Origin: JAVBWI01 sp036677445
GTDB taxonomy: Bacteria > Bacillota > Clostridia > Christensenellales > CAG-138
Reading direction: 5' to 3'
DNA: 64,000 nucleotides
NCBI GenBank assembly: GCA_036677445.1
Contig: JAVBWI010000023.1
Span: 310,001-374,000 of the forward strand
In this document: piece by piece, positions 7,532 through 16,233 of the stretch
Layout: each line of letters opens with the position of its first letter
How positions within the stretch are numbered: the first letter of the stretch is position 1
Position numbers and translations under genes: made by a program
Notes under the pieces: model-generated
Told to the model about the DNA's origin: nothing
Databases searched by the model: none
The model's input: only the letters and a program-made list of their open reading frames with translations

Positions 7532-8905
7532 TCACCGCCTGCCGCGGTAGGCATAGGTGGTACGGCGGCTGCGTCTGCGCCGTAAGCGACTGCGGCTGCG
7601 TACAAACGCAATTGCCACCACGATAAACAGTATTACCACCGCTGCGAGTATAATAAACAGCCATGGTCCGGCGCTGCCGGTGCGCGCGGTGGGTTCGTCA
7701 ATGAGCGGTATGCCCGGCGTTTCCACCACGCCGCCGCCCATGGCCAGCACATCCCGGCTGGCGTAAGCGTCCGCGGTAAAGAGTGTCTTCCCTTCGTACT
7801 GGTAGGAAACCGTAGCTAACAGATCGCCTGCCTTTACAGGCGCAGTCAGTTCGCCGATTGTCGCGACGGAGGTCGTAATGGCTTTTACATTATTCTTGAT
7901 TAGCTCGAGTTCCCCGGTCGTACGCGAGATCTGCTTGCCGGCAAGATCCACATTCAGCGTGAGCAGGCCGCCCGTTTCATCGTCGAAGCTGCAGTTTTTG
8001 ACAGGCACTTCCACAGTTTTGGGCAAATCGAGCGTGGAGGCGTCAATGGTCGAGAAATTGGCAAACCCCCAATCGAACAATTCCGCCGCGAGCGTAAAGC
8101 GGTAATCCGCCCCCTCATCGCCAAACTGCACGGAGACCAGCGTAATGCCGTTCTTTTCGGCGGCGGCCACCAGGCAGCGGCCGGCGCGGTTGGTATCCCC
8201 CGTTTTGATGCCGATGGCATAGCGGTATTCCATGCTGTTCGCGTCCGCCTTGGTATGCACCAGCTTGTTGCTGTTTTCCAAATGATAGCCGTCGCTGTCC
8301 TTGTTGGTAGGCTTGACATCGAACGTTCCGCGGCTGACGATGGCCCGGAAATCCTGGTTCTGTATCGCATAGGCGGCGAGCTTTGCCATATCGCGCGCAG
8401 TCGTGTAATGCTCGTCTTCATGCACGCCGTGGGGGTTGACATAATGCGTGTTCGTCATGCCCAGAGACACGGCCTTTGCGTTCATCATATCGGCAAAGCC
8501 TTCTATGGAGCCGCCCAGGTGTACGGCAATGGCGGCGGCGGCATCGTTGCCGGAAACCAGCATGAGGCCGTAAACAAGATCGCGCAGCGTGAGCGTTTCG
8601 CCGGGAACCAGGCCCATCAGGGAGCTTTGCGAATAAAATCCGCGTTTTACTTCCTCGCCAACGGTGATCTCCTCATCCAGATTGCCGTTTTCGAGCGCCA
8701 GGATGCAGGTCATTATTTTTGTGGTGCTTGCGGGATATGCGCGCTCGTCGGCGGCTTTTTCAAACAGGGCGGTGCCGGTTGCAGCCTCGGCCAACAGTAC
8801 GTACTTCGTACTGATGCTCCCCTCCGGGTCAAAAACGGCCAGCGCTGTGGGAGTCACGCTGAACAGAATGAGCAGCGCCAGAAACGCGCAAACGAATCTT
8901 TTCAA
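7532..8905 (-). CDS. dacF: D-alanyl-D-alanine carboxypeptidase (S11, DacF/PBP5-like)
   Basis: The 457-residue penicillin-binding protein trims terminal D-Ala from peptidoglycan stem peptides outside the membrane. An N-terminal signal peptide ends at ALA-VF. The motifs are SxxK in YPASTTKIMTC, SxN in SGNDAAA and KTG in GIKTGDTN, followed by a C-terminal beta domain. A hydrophobic helix near residues 410-435 and an Arg-rich tail anchor it. The start is TTG with AAGGA about nine bases upstream; the nearby ATG is out of frame. It is divergent from the two-component system, which shares the envelope theme. Confidence 0.93.
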   Translation of the reverse strand: MKRFVCAFLALLILFSVTPTALAVFDPEGSISTKYVLLAEAATGTALFEKAADERAYPASTTKIMTCILALENGNLDEEITVGEEVKRGFYSQSSLMGLVPGETLTLRDLVYGLMLVSGNDAAAAIAVHLGGSIEGFADMMNAKAVSLGMTNTHYVNPHGVHEDEHYTTARDMAKLAAYAIQNQDFRAIVSRGTFDVKPTNKDSDGYHLENSNKLVHTKADANSMEYRYAIGIKTGDTNRAGRCLVAAAEKNGITLVSVQFGDEGADYRFTLAAELFDWGFANFSTIDASTLDLPKTVEVPVKNCSFDDETGGLLTLNVDLAGKQISRTTGELELIKNNVKAITTSVATIGELTAPVKAGDLLATVSYQYEGKTLFTADAYASRDVLAMGGGVVETPGIPLIDEPTARTGSAGPWLFIILAAVVILFIVVAIAFVRSRSRLRRRRSRRTTYAYRGRR

Positions 8906-8978
8906 AGCATTCAGTCCTTTTTCACTTTCTATGCCGCGCGAAACGCCGCACGCGCAGGCACACCCAAAATCACATATA

Positions 8979-8987
8979 AGTATAACA
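8979..8987 (-). promoter_or_regulatory. candidate extended -10 promoter for dacF
   Basis: The minus strand reads TGTTATACT (TGn plus TATACT) about 75 bp upstream of the TTG start. No good -35 box is visible. Confidence 0.4.
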
Positions 8988-9079
8988 AACGATCACCCTG
9001 CTTGTATAGTGAAATCTCCGTATTTTCACGTTTCATCCCTATTTTCCGCAGGATTATGGCGTGCAAAATTGCTTGGATG

Positions 9080-9088
9080 TGGTATACT
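9080..9088 (+). promoter_or_regulatory. candidate extended -10 promoter for the two-component operon
   Basis: TGGTATACT is an extended -10 element about 195 bp upstream of the response-regulator ATG. It would give a long untranslated leader. Confidence 0.4.
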
Positions 9089-9282
9089 GAATAGAACGGT
9101 ATGCACCGGATACAGGCAATTGCATGCGGACAGTATACCGCAAAACGGTGTTTGTTTAAGAAAGCGGACATGCCGGTTTTGCTTTCAATACTTTAAAGCG
9201 GTATGCGCATCGTTTTTTATTGGACTGCCCGGATGTCCTGTCCGGGTGGATATTGCATTCGGGTGGAGGTGCGATTTAAAAT

Positions 9283-9969
9283 ATGGCGACACGGATATTG
9301 TTGGTGGACGACGAGCCTTTGATATTAAAAGGCCTTCGGTTTTCCCTGCAGCAGGAAGGGTACGAGATCGACCAGTCGGCCGACGGTGAGGAAGCGCTGG
9401 ACAAGATACTCAGCAACCCCTACGATCTTGTGCTGCTCGACGTCATGCTGCCCAAGCTCTCCGGCATTGAGGTGTGTCAGCGCGTGCGCGAAACCTCCGA
9501 TGTTCCCATCATCATGCTCACCGCCAAGGGAGAGGACATGGATAAGATACTCGGCCTTGAGTACGGGGCGGACGATTATATGACTAAGCCCTTCAATATA
9601 CTTGAGGTCAAGGCACGCATCAAGACCATACTGCGCCGTGCTGCCGGGCGGCGCGAGCCGCAGAAGCCGCAGCTTTCCGGCGGCGGGCTTTTCTTAGACG
9701 CCGCCACCCGCTCCGTCGAGGCGGACGGCAGGCCCGTCAACCTGACAGTGAAGGAATTCGATCTGCTGCAGCTGTTCATGTCCACCCCCGGCCGCGTATA
9801 CAGCCGCGAGGAACTGCTGGAAACCATCTGGGGATACGACTACATCGGCGATTTCCGCACGGTGGATGTGCATATCCGCCGCCTGCGCGAGAAGATTGAG
9901 CCGGATCCCGCCAAGCCCCAGTATATTATGACAAAATGGGGGGTCGGCTACTACTTTGGGCATGCGTAG
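9283..9969 (+). CDS. OmpR/PhoB-family response regulator
   Basis: The 228-residue protein has a receiver domain (residues 1-120) with acidic pocket VDDEP, phospho-acceptor Asp in LVLLDVMLPK, switch Thr in MLTAKGE and Lys in YMTKPF. A winged-helix DNA-binding domain (about 130-226) has VYSREELLETIWGY and VDVHIRRLREKIE. GGAGG lies 12 bases before the ATG. The kinase gene overlaps its end. With the kinase and GerMN lipoproteins it resembles MtrA of the MtrAB-LpqB module. Confidence 0.95.
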   Translation: MATRILLVDDEPLILKGLRFSLQQEGYEIDQSADGEEALDKILSNPYDLVLLDVMLPKLSGIEVCQRVRETSDVPIIMLTAKGEDMDKILGLEYGADDYMTKPFNILEVKARIKTILRRAAGRREPQKPQLSGGGLFLDAATRSVEADGRPVNLTVKEFDLLQLFMSTPGRVYSREELLETIWGYDYIGDFRTVDVHIRRLREKIEPDPAKPQYIMTKWGVGYYFGHA

Positions 9970-11434
9970 ATTTTTGGGGTCCATCCGCTTTCGGATGGTC
10001 GCGATCTATCTCGTGATGATGACGCTGACATTTGTGGCGGTCAGCGGCATCGTTTCGGGCATCGTCGAGTCGTTTCTGGTATCCCAGCGCACACAGGAGC
10101 AGCAGAACGAGACGGAGCGTTTGGCTCTTGAAATTTCGCCTTTGTTTGCCAGGCAGGACGCGCTCTCGCTGTATAGGCTTGCTTCCAACTGGGCGCAAAA
10201 AACCGACGGGCGCGTGCTGCTGCTCGATTGCGACGCCGTGGTGCAGATGGATACCGCCTCGCAGTACAACGGCTACCGCCTGCCCTATCGCGAGGTGCGC
10301 GATGTTTTGCTTACCGACGCCGAGTCTTCCTACGGCTTTCACAAGCTGACCAATGTCAATGAACTGAACGACGCCTTCACATTCATCTCTTCGACGGATT
10401 GGGTGGTGTATTACACCGCCGCCGTAACGGCCGACGGGGAGATGCTTGGCGTGCTGCTGTATGCGGACAGCATACAGGACGCGGTGGACAGCGTCAACCG
10501 CGTCACACAGCAGATCGGCCTTGTATTCGTGGCGTTTGCCATTGCGGTGGGGATCGTCAGCCTGACGGTATCCGGCTGGCTTACCCGACCCATACTCACA
10601 CTCACCAACGCCATACGCCGCGTGGGCGCGCAAGGGTACAGCGAGCGTGTGCCCGTGCGCGGCAAGGATGAGCTTGCGGCACTCTCCGAGGCCTTCAATA
10701 TCATGAGCGAAAAGCTGGAAAACCATGACCGTCTGCGCAACGAATTCGTATCCAACGCCTCGCATGAGCTAAAGACGCCGCTTTCCACGATGAAGATACT
10801 CTCGGAATCCATGCTGTATCAGGATCAGCCGGACCCCAAAATGATGCGGGAGTTTTTCGGGGATATCAACCATGAGGTCGACCGTCTGACACATATCATC
10901 AACGATCTGCTGCGTCTTGTGCAGGAGGAGAACGCCGACCGCGCGCTCAACATGGCCGCCGTGGATCTGGAGGCGCTGGTACAGCGCGTCATCCGCCGGC
11001 TGATGCCGCTTGCCAAGAGCAAGGGCATACGTCTTGAGCGAAAGCTGCTCCCCGTAAAAATAGAAGCCGACGAATCCCGCATCGAGCAGGTGGTCACCAA
11101 CCTGATTGACAACGCGCTCAAGTACACCGATAAGGGCAGCGTGGCGGTCACGCTCAAGCCGGACGGCGCCTACGCCGCACTCATCGTGCACGATACCGGC
11201 ATAGGCATTCCCAAGGAAGCCATTCCCCGCCTGTTTGAACGTTTCTACCGTGTGGATAAGGCAAGAAGCCGCGACACCGGCGGCACGGGGCTGGGGCTCT
11301 CCATTGTGGAACGCATCGTCGCCATGCACGGCGGCTTCATTGAGGTGGAAAGTGTATTAGGCCGCGGATCGACATTTACGGTACGGCTGCCGCTGCATTC
11401 CCCTCAGCCTGAAGGAGGCGAAGGAAACGTATGA
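9962..11434 (+). CDS. membrane sensor histidine kinase
   Basis: The kinase has about 490 residues. A first membrane helix lies near residues 12-34, an extracytoplasmic sensor region of about 145 residues follows, and a second helix (LVFVAFAIAVGIVSLTV) leads to HAMP. The phospho-acceptor His is in SNASHELKTPLS; the ATPase has N-box IDNALKY, DTGIGIP and GTGLGLSIV. ATG at 9962 is preferred to TTG at 9956; both overlap the regulator. The next lipoprotein gene starts within the stop codon (ATGA), so the operon is tightly coupled. The signal is unknown and a cell-wall cue is inferred from neighbours. Confidence 0.93.
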   Translation: MRRFLGSIRFRMVAIYLVMMTLTFVAVSGIVSGIVESFLVSQRTQEQQNETERLALEISPLFARQDALSLYRLASNWAQKTDGRVLLLDCDAVVQMDTASQYNGYRLPYREVRDVLLTDAESSYGFHKLTNVNELNDAFTFISSTDWVVYYTAAVTADGEMLGVLLYADSIQDAVDSVNRVTQQIGLVFVAFAIAVGIVSLTVSGWLTRPILTLTNAIRRVGAQGYSERVPVRGKDELAALSEAFNIMSEKLENHDRLRNEFVSNASHELKTPLSTMKILSESMLYQDQPDPKMMREFFGDINHEVDRLTHIINDLLRLVQEENADRALNMAAVDLEALVQRVIRRLMPLAKSKGIRLERKLLPVKIEADESRIEQVVTNLIDNALKYTDKGSVAVTLKPDGAYAALIVHDTGIGIPKEAIPRLFERFYRVDKARSRDTGGTGLGLSIVERIVAMHGGFIEVESVLGRGSTFTVRLPLHSPQPEGGEGNV

Positions 11435-12390
11435 AACGCCGGATGCTCTTCTGCTCTGTGCTGATATTGCTGCTGCTGCTTGGCGGCTGTATGCAGAATA
11501 CAATCAACGAGGACGTAATACGGGATCCCCTGCCCGGTATCGACCCCGCGGCCGGCGTAGGGCGTGACGTGGATGTTACGCTGTATTTCCGCCTGACGGA
11601 CGAGCCCGCCCTGGTGCCGGTGCAGCGTACCGTGACCGTGCGCGCGAACGAGTACGTGGAGACGGCCGTTGTGCGCCAGCTTATCGCCGGGCCCGCCGCC
11701 CTTTACGGAGACCTGGAAGCCGTGCTTCCCGAAGGCACACGAATGGTGGACGTCAGCCGGGAGGGCGGCATACTGTATGTTACGCTCAGTTCGGAATTGC
11801 TTTATGCCAAAGATACGTCGGCCACACGCCAGGAATTGGAGTTATCCAACCGCCTGGCCGTATATGCCGTCGTCAATTCCCTGTGCGCGCTGGGAGGTAC
11901 CAGCCGCGTACAGATCATGGTGGATACGGACGGTACGGGGGAAGGCACCCGCGTATCTCCCTTTTTGCTGGGGTTTACTTCCGAGTACACCTCCTCGCAG
12001 TGGCTGGAGCCTATGGGTATGGAAAACTCCGTGGTCGTCACCCCCAAGATGCTCGTGGAAATCGTACTCAGCCATCTGGTGAAGGGGGAACTCGCGCAGG
12101 CGTATACGCTTTTTGCGGAAAGCGAAACAGGCGGCATGCAAAAGCCGGATTTCGCGGCGTTTGAAACAGAGATGCTGTCGCTTGGCACAATGAACGCCTA
12201 TACCGTACACAGCGCCAATATTTCTCCCGGTCAGATCAACGGGGAAGCCACCGTCGATCTGACCTGGACCTCGCGCGGAACCGGCATGCCGCATACGGCA
12301 AATAACGCGGTGCTGCAGTTGATTCCGGAAGGCGAGTTGTACAAGGTTGGGTATTACTCGCTGCTGAGCATATTGCAGGCGGGGCAATAG
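11431..12390 (+). CDS. GerMN-domain lipoprotein 1
   Basis: The 319-residue protein has a lipoprotein signal ending LLLGGC, with Cys20 lipidated by Lgt, which is encoded at 63.4 kb. A GerMN domain (about residues 45-165) starts VTLYFRLTDEPALVPVQR and contains LIAGP and VVNSLCALGG. The C-terminal 120 residues form a second globular region I do not recognise. It overlaps the kinase stop codon. GerMN proteins occur in spore germination (GerM) and as LpqB, which acts on the MtrB sensor in actinobacteria. Its place directly after a kinase favours a sensor-accessory role; that is inference. Confidence 0.85.
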   Translation: MKRRMLFCSVLILLLLLGGCMQNTINEDVIRDPLPGIDPAAGVGRDVDVTLYFRLTDEPALVPVQRTVTVRANEYVETAVVRQLIAGPAALYGDLEAVLPEGTRMVDVSREGGILYVTLSSELLYAKDTSATRQELELSNRLAVYAVVNSLCALGGTSRVQIMVDTDGTGEGTRVSPFLLGFTSEYTSSQWLEPMGMENSVVVTPKMLVEIVLSHLVKGELAQAYTLFAESETGGMQKPDFAAFETEMLSLGTMNAYTVHSANISPGQINGEATVDLTWTSRGTGMPHTANNAVLQLIPEGELYKVGYYSLLSILQAGQ

Positions 12391-12392
12391 GA

Positions 12393-13946
12393 ATGGAAAC
12401 GGGTATGACAAAACAGAGATTCAACGGCATACGTATACTCGCGGCGGGCTTGTGCGCGCTGTTGCTTTCCGGCTGCGCGGTGCAGGCGGAGTACCCGCCC
12501 GCGCTTGCGGAAAGTACTGCGACGCCGCCGCCTGTAGAAACAAAGCAGGATGTGCCGCTAATGGTGGAGCTGTATTTCCGCTCCTCCGACGGGCGTACGC
12601 TAAGCGCCGAGCAGCGCGAAGTGGTGTGGCCGGCAGGCACAAGCCGCGCACAAGCCGCGCTAAGCGCTTTGTGCGACGGCCCGAACAGTCCCTCGCTCGC
12701 CGCGGTGGTTCCTTCCGGGCTTTCGCTTAAGGATGTGGAGCTTTCCGGCGATGTGTGCCATGTCTATTTTACCGGCAGCGCGCCGGAGAATACGCAGGAG
12801 CTGCTGATCGCGCGCGCGGCTATCGCCGCGACGGTGCGGGCCAGCGAGGGGATCCTGTATTCGGATATCTATATCAACGGCATGCAGCCCGGCTACAACG
12901 GCCGACCATTGGGCGTACTGCAGCCGGTGGATGTGGCACTCGACGTATATCTTGCCGACATCAAGCAGGAATCCGTCTCTATAGAACAGGCGGAAGGGGA
13001 AGCGGGCACGTTTGACAGCTGGAATGTGCCTCTGTATTTTTCTGACGCCAAGGGCGAATTTCTCCTTTGTGATGTGCGCACACTGCCCTATAGCCGGAAG
13101 GTGGATGCAAGCCTCGTTATCACGACATTGCTGGGTGAGCTTGCCAAAGGTCCGGTGGAAAGCAATGGCCGCGAACCCATATTGCCTATCGACATGCGTC
13201 TGAACAAATGCGTGTTTGTGCAGGATGGCGTTTTCCTGCCGCAGGGGGCGGAGGAAGAGACTGTGGCGCCCCCTGCAGCGGATGAACCCGGTATCGTGGA
13301 ACTGTATTTTTCCAGGCCGTCGGAAAATTTTGATGAAATGATGGTATATGCCTCTATCGTATACACGGTAACGGGCTTTTGGCCGAAGGTGGAAGGCGTG
13401 CGTATTTATCTCGATGACGAATTGGTGGATGTCGCGGACGTATTGGGGCTTGATATTTCGCCGCACACGGGCTTTACGCGCACAGACTTTAAAGGGATGC
13501 TGGGGCATACGGCCACGCTGGCGTTTCCAGATCAGGATGGTCTCGGCCTTTACCCGGTGCTTCGCTGCATGCCGCAGCATGCGGTATATGATCCGCTCGC
13601 CCGCCTGCGCGCGCTCTTTACAGGCCCTGCCGACCCTGGCGTGCCGCTGGCGCTGTTTGCGCCGGAGGATGCGCTCAGCGTATCCGTGCAAGGTAATACG
13701 GCCGTTGTGAACTGGAAACCCGGCTTTTATGAAAAGCTTGCTGCGTTTGTGGACAGCGGCGTTTCGCATCTGCCGCGCAATACGCGCGCGCAGATGGTCG
13801 TGTTCGCGGTGGTGAACACGCTTGCGGGCATCCCCGGCATAGAGCGGGTATGGATGCTGGAGGATGGACAGCGGATCAATAAGAGCATCGATATGATTTA
13901 TTTGGGCAATGCATTGTTTTATAACCCGGGGCTCATGCTTACGTGA
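12393..13946 (+). CDS. multi-GerMN lipoprotein 2
   Basis: The 517-residue lipoprotein has lipobox LLLSGC (Cys28). Three GerMN-like repeats can be seen, near residues 50-165 (MVELYFRSSDGRTLS), 205-350 (VPLYFSDAKGEF, then IVELYFSRP) and 385-510 (LYPVLRCMPQHA, then NTLAGIPGIERVW). It starts three bases after the first GerMN gene. Either ATG 12393 or ATG 12405 is possible; the ribosome site is poor for both. The two lipoproteins share domain type but are too diverged to be a recent duplication. It is likely exposed on the outer face of the membrane near the kinase. Confidence 0.8.
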   Translation: METGMTKQRFNGIRILAAGLCALLLSGCAVQAEYPPALAESTATPPPVETKQDVPLMVELYFRSSDGRTLSAEQREVVWPAGTSRAQAALSALCDGPNSPSLAAVVPSGLSLKDVELSGDVCHVYFTGSAPENTQELLIARAAIAATVRASEGILYSDIYINGMQPGYNGRPLGVLQPVDVALDVYLADIKQESVSIEQAEGEAGTFDSWNVPLYFSDAKGEFLLCDVRTLPYSRKVDASLVITTLLGELAKGPVESNGREPILPIDMRLNKCVFVQDGVFLPQGAEEETVAPPAADEPGIVELYFSRPSENFDEMMVYASIVYTVTGFWPKVEGVRIYLDDELVDVADVLGLDISPHTGFTRTDFKGMLGHTATLAFPDQDGLGLYPVLRCMPQHAVYDPLARLRALFTGPADPGVPLALFAPEDALSVSVQGNTAVVNWKPGFYEKLAAFVDSGVSHLPRNTRAQMVVFAVVNTLAGIPGIERVWMLEDGQRINKSIDMIYLGNALFYNPGLMLT

Positions 13947-13959
13947 ACCGTATGGTATG

Positions 13960-13996
13960 TATGGTTTATTCATAGAATTTATGGTTTGTTCATAGA
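13960..13996 (+). promoter_or_regulatory. 20-bp-period direct repeat upstream of the LCP gene
   Basis: TATGGTTT-A/G-TTCATAGA occurs twice, 20 bp apart, or two helical turns. A partial third copy precedes it. It ends about 30 bp before the -10-like box, a position suited to an activator or repressor. Confidence 0.45.
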
Positions 13997-14026
13997 TAGG
14001 AATATGCGTCTTCATTCACATTGCGT

Positions 14027-14032
14027 TATAAT
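14027..14032 (+). promoter_or_regulatory. candidate -10 box of the LCP gene
   Basis: TATAAT lies 48 bp before the LCP start codon. No consensus -35 is present at the right spacing, which fits dependence on an activator binding the upstream direct repeats. Confidence 0.45.
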
Positions 14033-14079
14033 GAGGCGTTGAATATTTTTTGTCGAAGGGATTGCCCAAGGAGAGAAGT

Positions 14080-15696
14080 ATGCAGAACGATCAGGATTCC
14101 CGCAAGATCCGGCGCGTTGGGAAGGACGTGCCTGCGGCGCCGCAAATAGATGAGCAGTATGGGACTGCACAGGATTTTGTACAGCCCTCCGAGGCTGCGA
14201 AACAGGCGGCGGATGCGGCCGTGCAACGCCATCTTGCGCGCGAACAGGCGCAAGATGAGGGAAAAATGCCGCGTGCAGGCAAACGGCGCAAAAAAAAGAT
14301 GGGCAGGACAGGCCGCGTCATACTTTGGGTGCTGCTAGCGTTATTAGTAGTCGGCGGCGTTTCGTTGGCGAAATTCTATTATGATATCAGTCACCCGCAG
14401 TCGCTTTTCCAGGAGGAAACGGCAACGCCCGCCCCTTCCGCAACGCCCGCAGACGCCACGCCCGGTATCCCCACCCCCACACCCACGCCCGACCCGTCCG
14501 AGCAGCTTTTGAGTCAGGCGGACCTAGAGTTCATGAAGAACCGGGTCAACATACTCATGCTGGGCATTGACGAGAGCACGGAACGCGCGAACTGGGGTTC
14601 TTTCCGCACGGATACCATGATTCTTGTCTCTATCGATTTCGATACCAGCAAAGTGGACATGATCTCCATACCGCGCGACAGCTATGTCAAAATCTGCAAC
14701 GGCAGCGGCAAGGTGCGCTCCGCCGAGAACGGCGCGCAGTACGGCAAGATCAACAGCGCTTTTCCCACCGGCGGCGGCGCGCAGAAAAACGGATTTGAGT
14801 ATGCCATGGGTACGGTCAGCTATTTGCTAGGCGGGATTCCCATACAGTATTACGTGGGCTTTAATATGAATGTCGTCAAACAGGTGGTCGACGCCATGGG
14901 CGGCGTGGATTACGATGTGGATATCGAGGTCAATATGAACGGCCGCAAGCTCTTGCCCGGCATGCAGCATATGGATGGGCAGGCGGTGCTCGACTATTCG
15001 CGGCAGCGCAAGGGCTCTTCGGACATCGCACGCGTGGACCGCCAACAGCGCATACTGTTTGCAATATTCTCCCAGCTCAAGAGCACCGGGCAGATCGTCC
15101 ACCTGCCTGAAATTTATCAGGCGGTGGAGCAGAATATCCAAACCAACCTCAGCTTCAAGCAAATTTCGTCGCTCGCGCTGCTCGCGATGCAGATGGATAC
15201 AACGCAGCTTGGCCGGCATACCGTCGACGGCGAGTTCCTCAATATGTACGGCATCAGCTACTGGGGGTTGCACACCGGCAAGCTGGAAACGATGATCAAG
15301 GAGATATTCGGCATATCCGTCTCGTTGGATTCCGACGTCAACGCCTCCAACGTCAGAGCGCAGATCCAAGCCAACCGCGCTCTGATCGCCGCCGAGCTTG
15401 CGGCTGCCAACGCGGCGATCGAAAATGCGAACTATATACTCGGCAATTTCGACGCATGGCTTGCGGACGGCACACGAAGCCAGCTCAAATCCGCCAAGAG
15501 CCAGCTGGAAGACGCTGTTGAAGCCGAGGACAAGGCATTGCTGGATACGTATACCGCGCCGCTCGCGCAGCTGTGCGATACCATTCTCGCACAGCTGCAA
15601 AGCTATGGCGCGTTGGACGGAGCGGCGCGGCCGGAAGTCACACAGACGCCTTTGCCGGAGGATGCCATACCCGAGCTTGACGAGCCCGTCGGCTGA
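14080..15696 (+). CDS. LytR-CpsA-Psr (LCP) family glycopolymer ligase
   Basis: The 538-residue protein is expected to transfer lipid-linked glycopolymers such as teichoic acids or capsule to peptidoglycan. It has a charged cytoplasmic N-terminus of about 75 residues, one membrane helix (ILWVLLALLVVGGVSLA), a Pro/Thr/Ala-rich linker, and the LCP domain from about residue 155 with NILMLGID, RTDTMILVSID, SIPRDSYV, MGGVDYDVD and RQRKGSSDIARVDRQQ. A helical tail follows. ATG at 14080 has AAGGAG upstream. It lies just after the two-component/GerMN operon, consistent with envelope control. Confidence 0.92.
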   Translation: MQNDQDSRKIRRVGKDVPAAPQIDEQYGTAQDFVQPSEAAKQAADAAVQRHLAREQAQDEGKMPRAGKRRKKKMGRTGRVILWVLLALLVVGGVSLAKFYYDISHPQSLFQEETATPAPSATPADATPGIPTPTPTPDPSEQLLSQADLEFMKNRVNILMLGIDESTERANWGSFRTDTMILVSIDFDTSKVDMISIPRDSYVKICNGSGKVRSAENGAQYGKINSAFPTGGGAQKNGFEYAMGTVSYLLGGIPIQYYVGFNMNVVKQVVDAMGGVDYDVDIEVNMNGRKLLPGMQHMDGQAVLDYSRQRKGSSDIARVDRQQRILFAIFSQLKSTGQIVHLPEIYQAVEQNIQTNLSFKQISSLALLAMQMDTTQLGRHTVDGEFLNMYGISYWGLHTGKLETMIKEIFGISVSLDSDVNASNVRAQIQANRALIAAELAAANAAIENANYILGNFDAWLADGTRSQLKSAKSQLEDAVEAEDKALLDTYTAPLAQLCDTILAQLQSYGALDGAARPEVTQTPLPEDAIPELDEPVG

Positions 15697-15757
15697 TGTT
15701 TCAGGCAGGTCTAATCGGTTATACATGAACCATAGACGATTGAGGAGGTGATTTGGA

Positions 15758-15952
15758 ATGGGCTGTTGCATCCGCAACCCCGGCGCATACGACAATTTAA
15801 TGGAAGAGCACCGTAAGAAGGGGTTTGACGACCCGTTTGAACGAATCCCCGCGCGCTATTTTAAGTGCAGGCCCCGCGAAGCAGGACTCAAAGAATTGGC
15901 TGTAAGCGCCGTTGCCGCAGGCATATTGATCGTGCTGTTATTGCTATTGTAA
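15758..15952 (+). CDS. small tail-anchored membrane protein of unknown function
   Basis: The 64-residue frame starts at an ATG preceded by GAGGAGGTG, a very strong ribosome site for so small a frame. The soluble N-terminal 45 residues start MGCCIRNPGAYDN and contain FDDPFERIPARYFKC. The last 18 residues are a hydrophobic helix (VSAVAAGILIVLLLLL) ending at the C-terminus, so the body is probably cytosolic. Three Cys residues are present. It lies 61 bp after the LCP gene in the same direction. I do not recognise a family. Confidence 0.7.
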   Translation: MGCCIRNPGAYDNLMEEHRKKGFDDPFERIPARYFKCRPREAGLKELAVSAVAAGILIVLLLLL

Positions 15953-16050
15953 AGTGTGGTTGCTAAAACGCGGCCGGTTCTGTTGTTGAAATAACCCAAT
16001 ATGTGATCCGTGCGTATGTAAAACGCATTATAACATGCAAAATTCTGCAT

Positions 16051-16082
16051 AAGGGGTATGAGTGGCTGCTCATACCCCTTAT
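16051..16082. terminator. bidirectional-looking terminator hairpin
   Basis: AAGGGGTATGAG and CTCATACCCCTT form a perfect 12-bp stem with a six-base loop. The tail is AT-rich rather than a pure U-run. It ends the LCP/small-protein unit. Confidence 0.65.
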
Positions 16083-16146
16083 ATTGTATTTGCGTCGTCC
16101 TATCTCCGGTTTTCGCGCGAATTCTCTTAAAATCTCGCAGCTTTCC

Positions 16147-16175
16147 TTGCCGAGGCCATGCGCATCTGCTATAAT
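16147..16175 (+). promoter_or_regulatory. promoter of the GNAT-like gene
   Basis: TTGCCG, a 17-bp spacer and TATAAT lie about 60 bp before the start codon. Confidence 0.75.
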
Positions 16176-16233
16176 AATCGAGGGTTCCGCGTTGTATACG
16201 CATGTGTTTTCATGCATCTGGAGGGGGGATATC

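Larger units (their letters stand above)
8906..9282. other. divergent intergenic region between dacF and the response regulator
   Basis: No reading frame is supported in these 377 bp. It contains candidate extended -10 promoters on both strands, annotated separately, and no strong hairpin or riboswitch-like structure. Confidence 0.6.

Noticed and set aside
5833..7626. A 597-codon open frame on the plus strand opposite lysA and smpB
   Set aside because: The opposite strand has two well-supported genes with motifs and ribosome sites. The antisense frame is His/Arg/Ala-rich, without domains, as expected opposite GC-rich coding sequence.
12660..14015. A 451-codon minus-strand frame opposite the second GerMN lipoprotein
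   Set aside because: It is a mirror of the coding bias of the plus-strand lipoprotein, with no domain, no ribosome site and Arg/His-rich composition.
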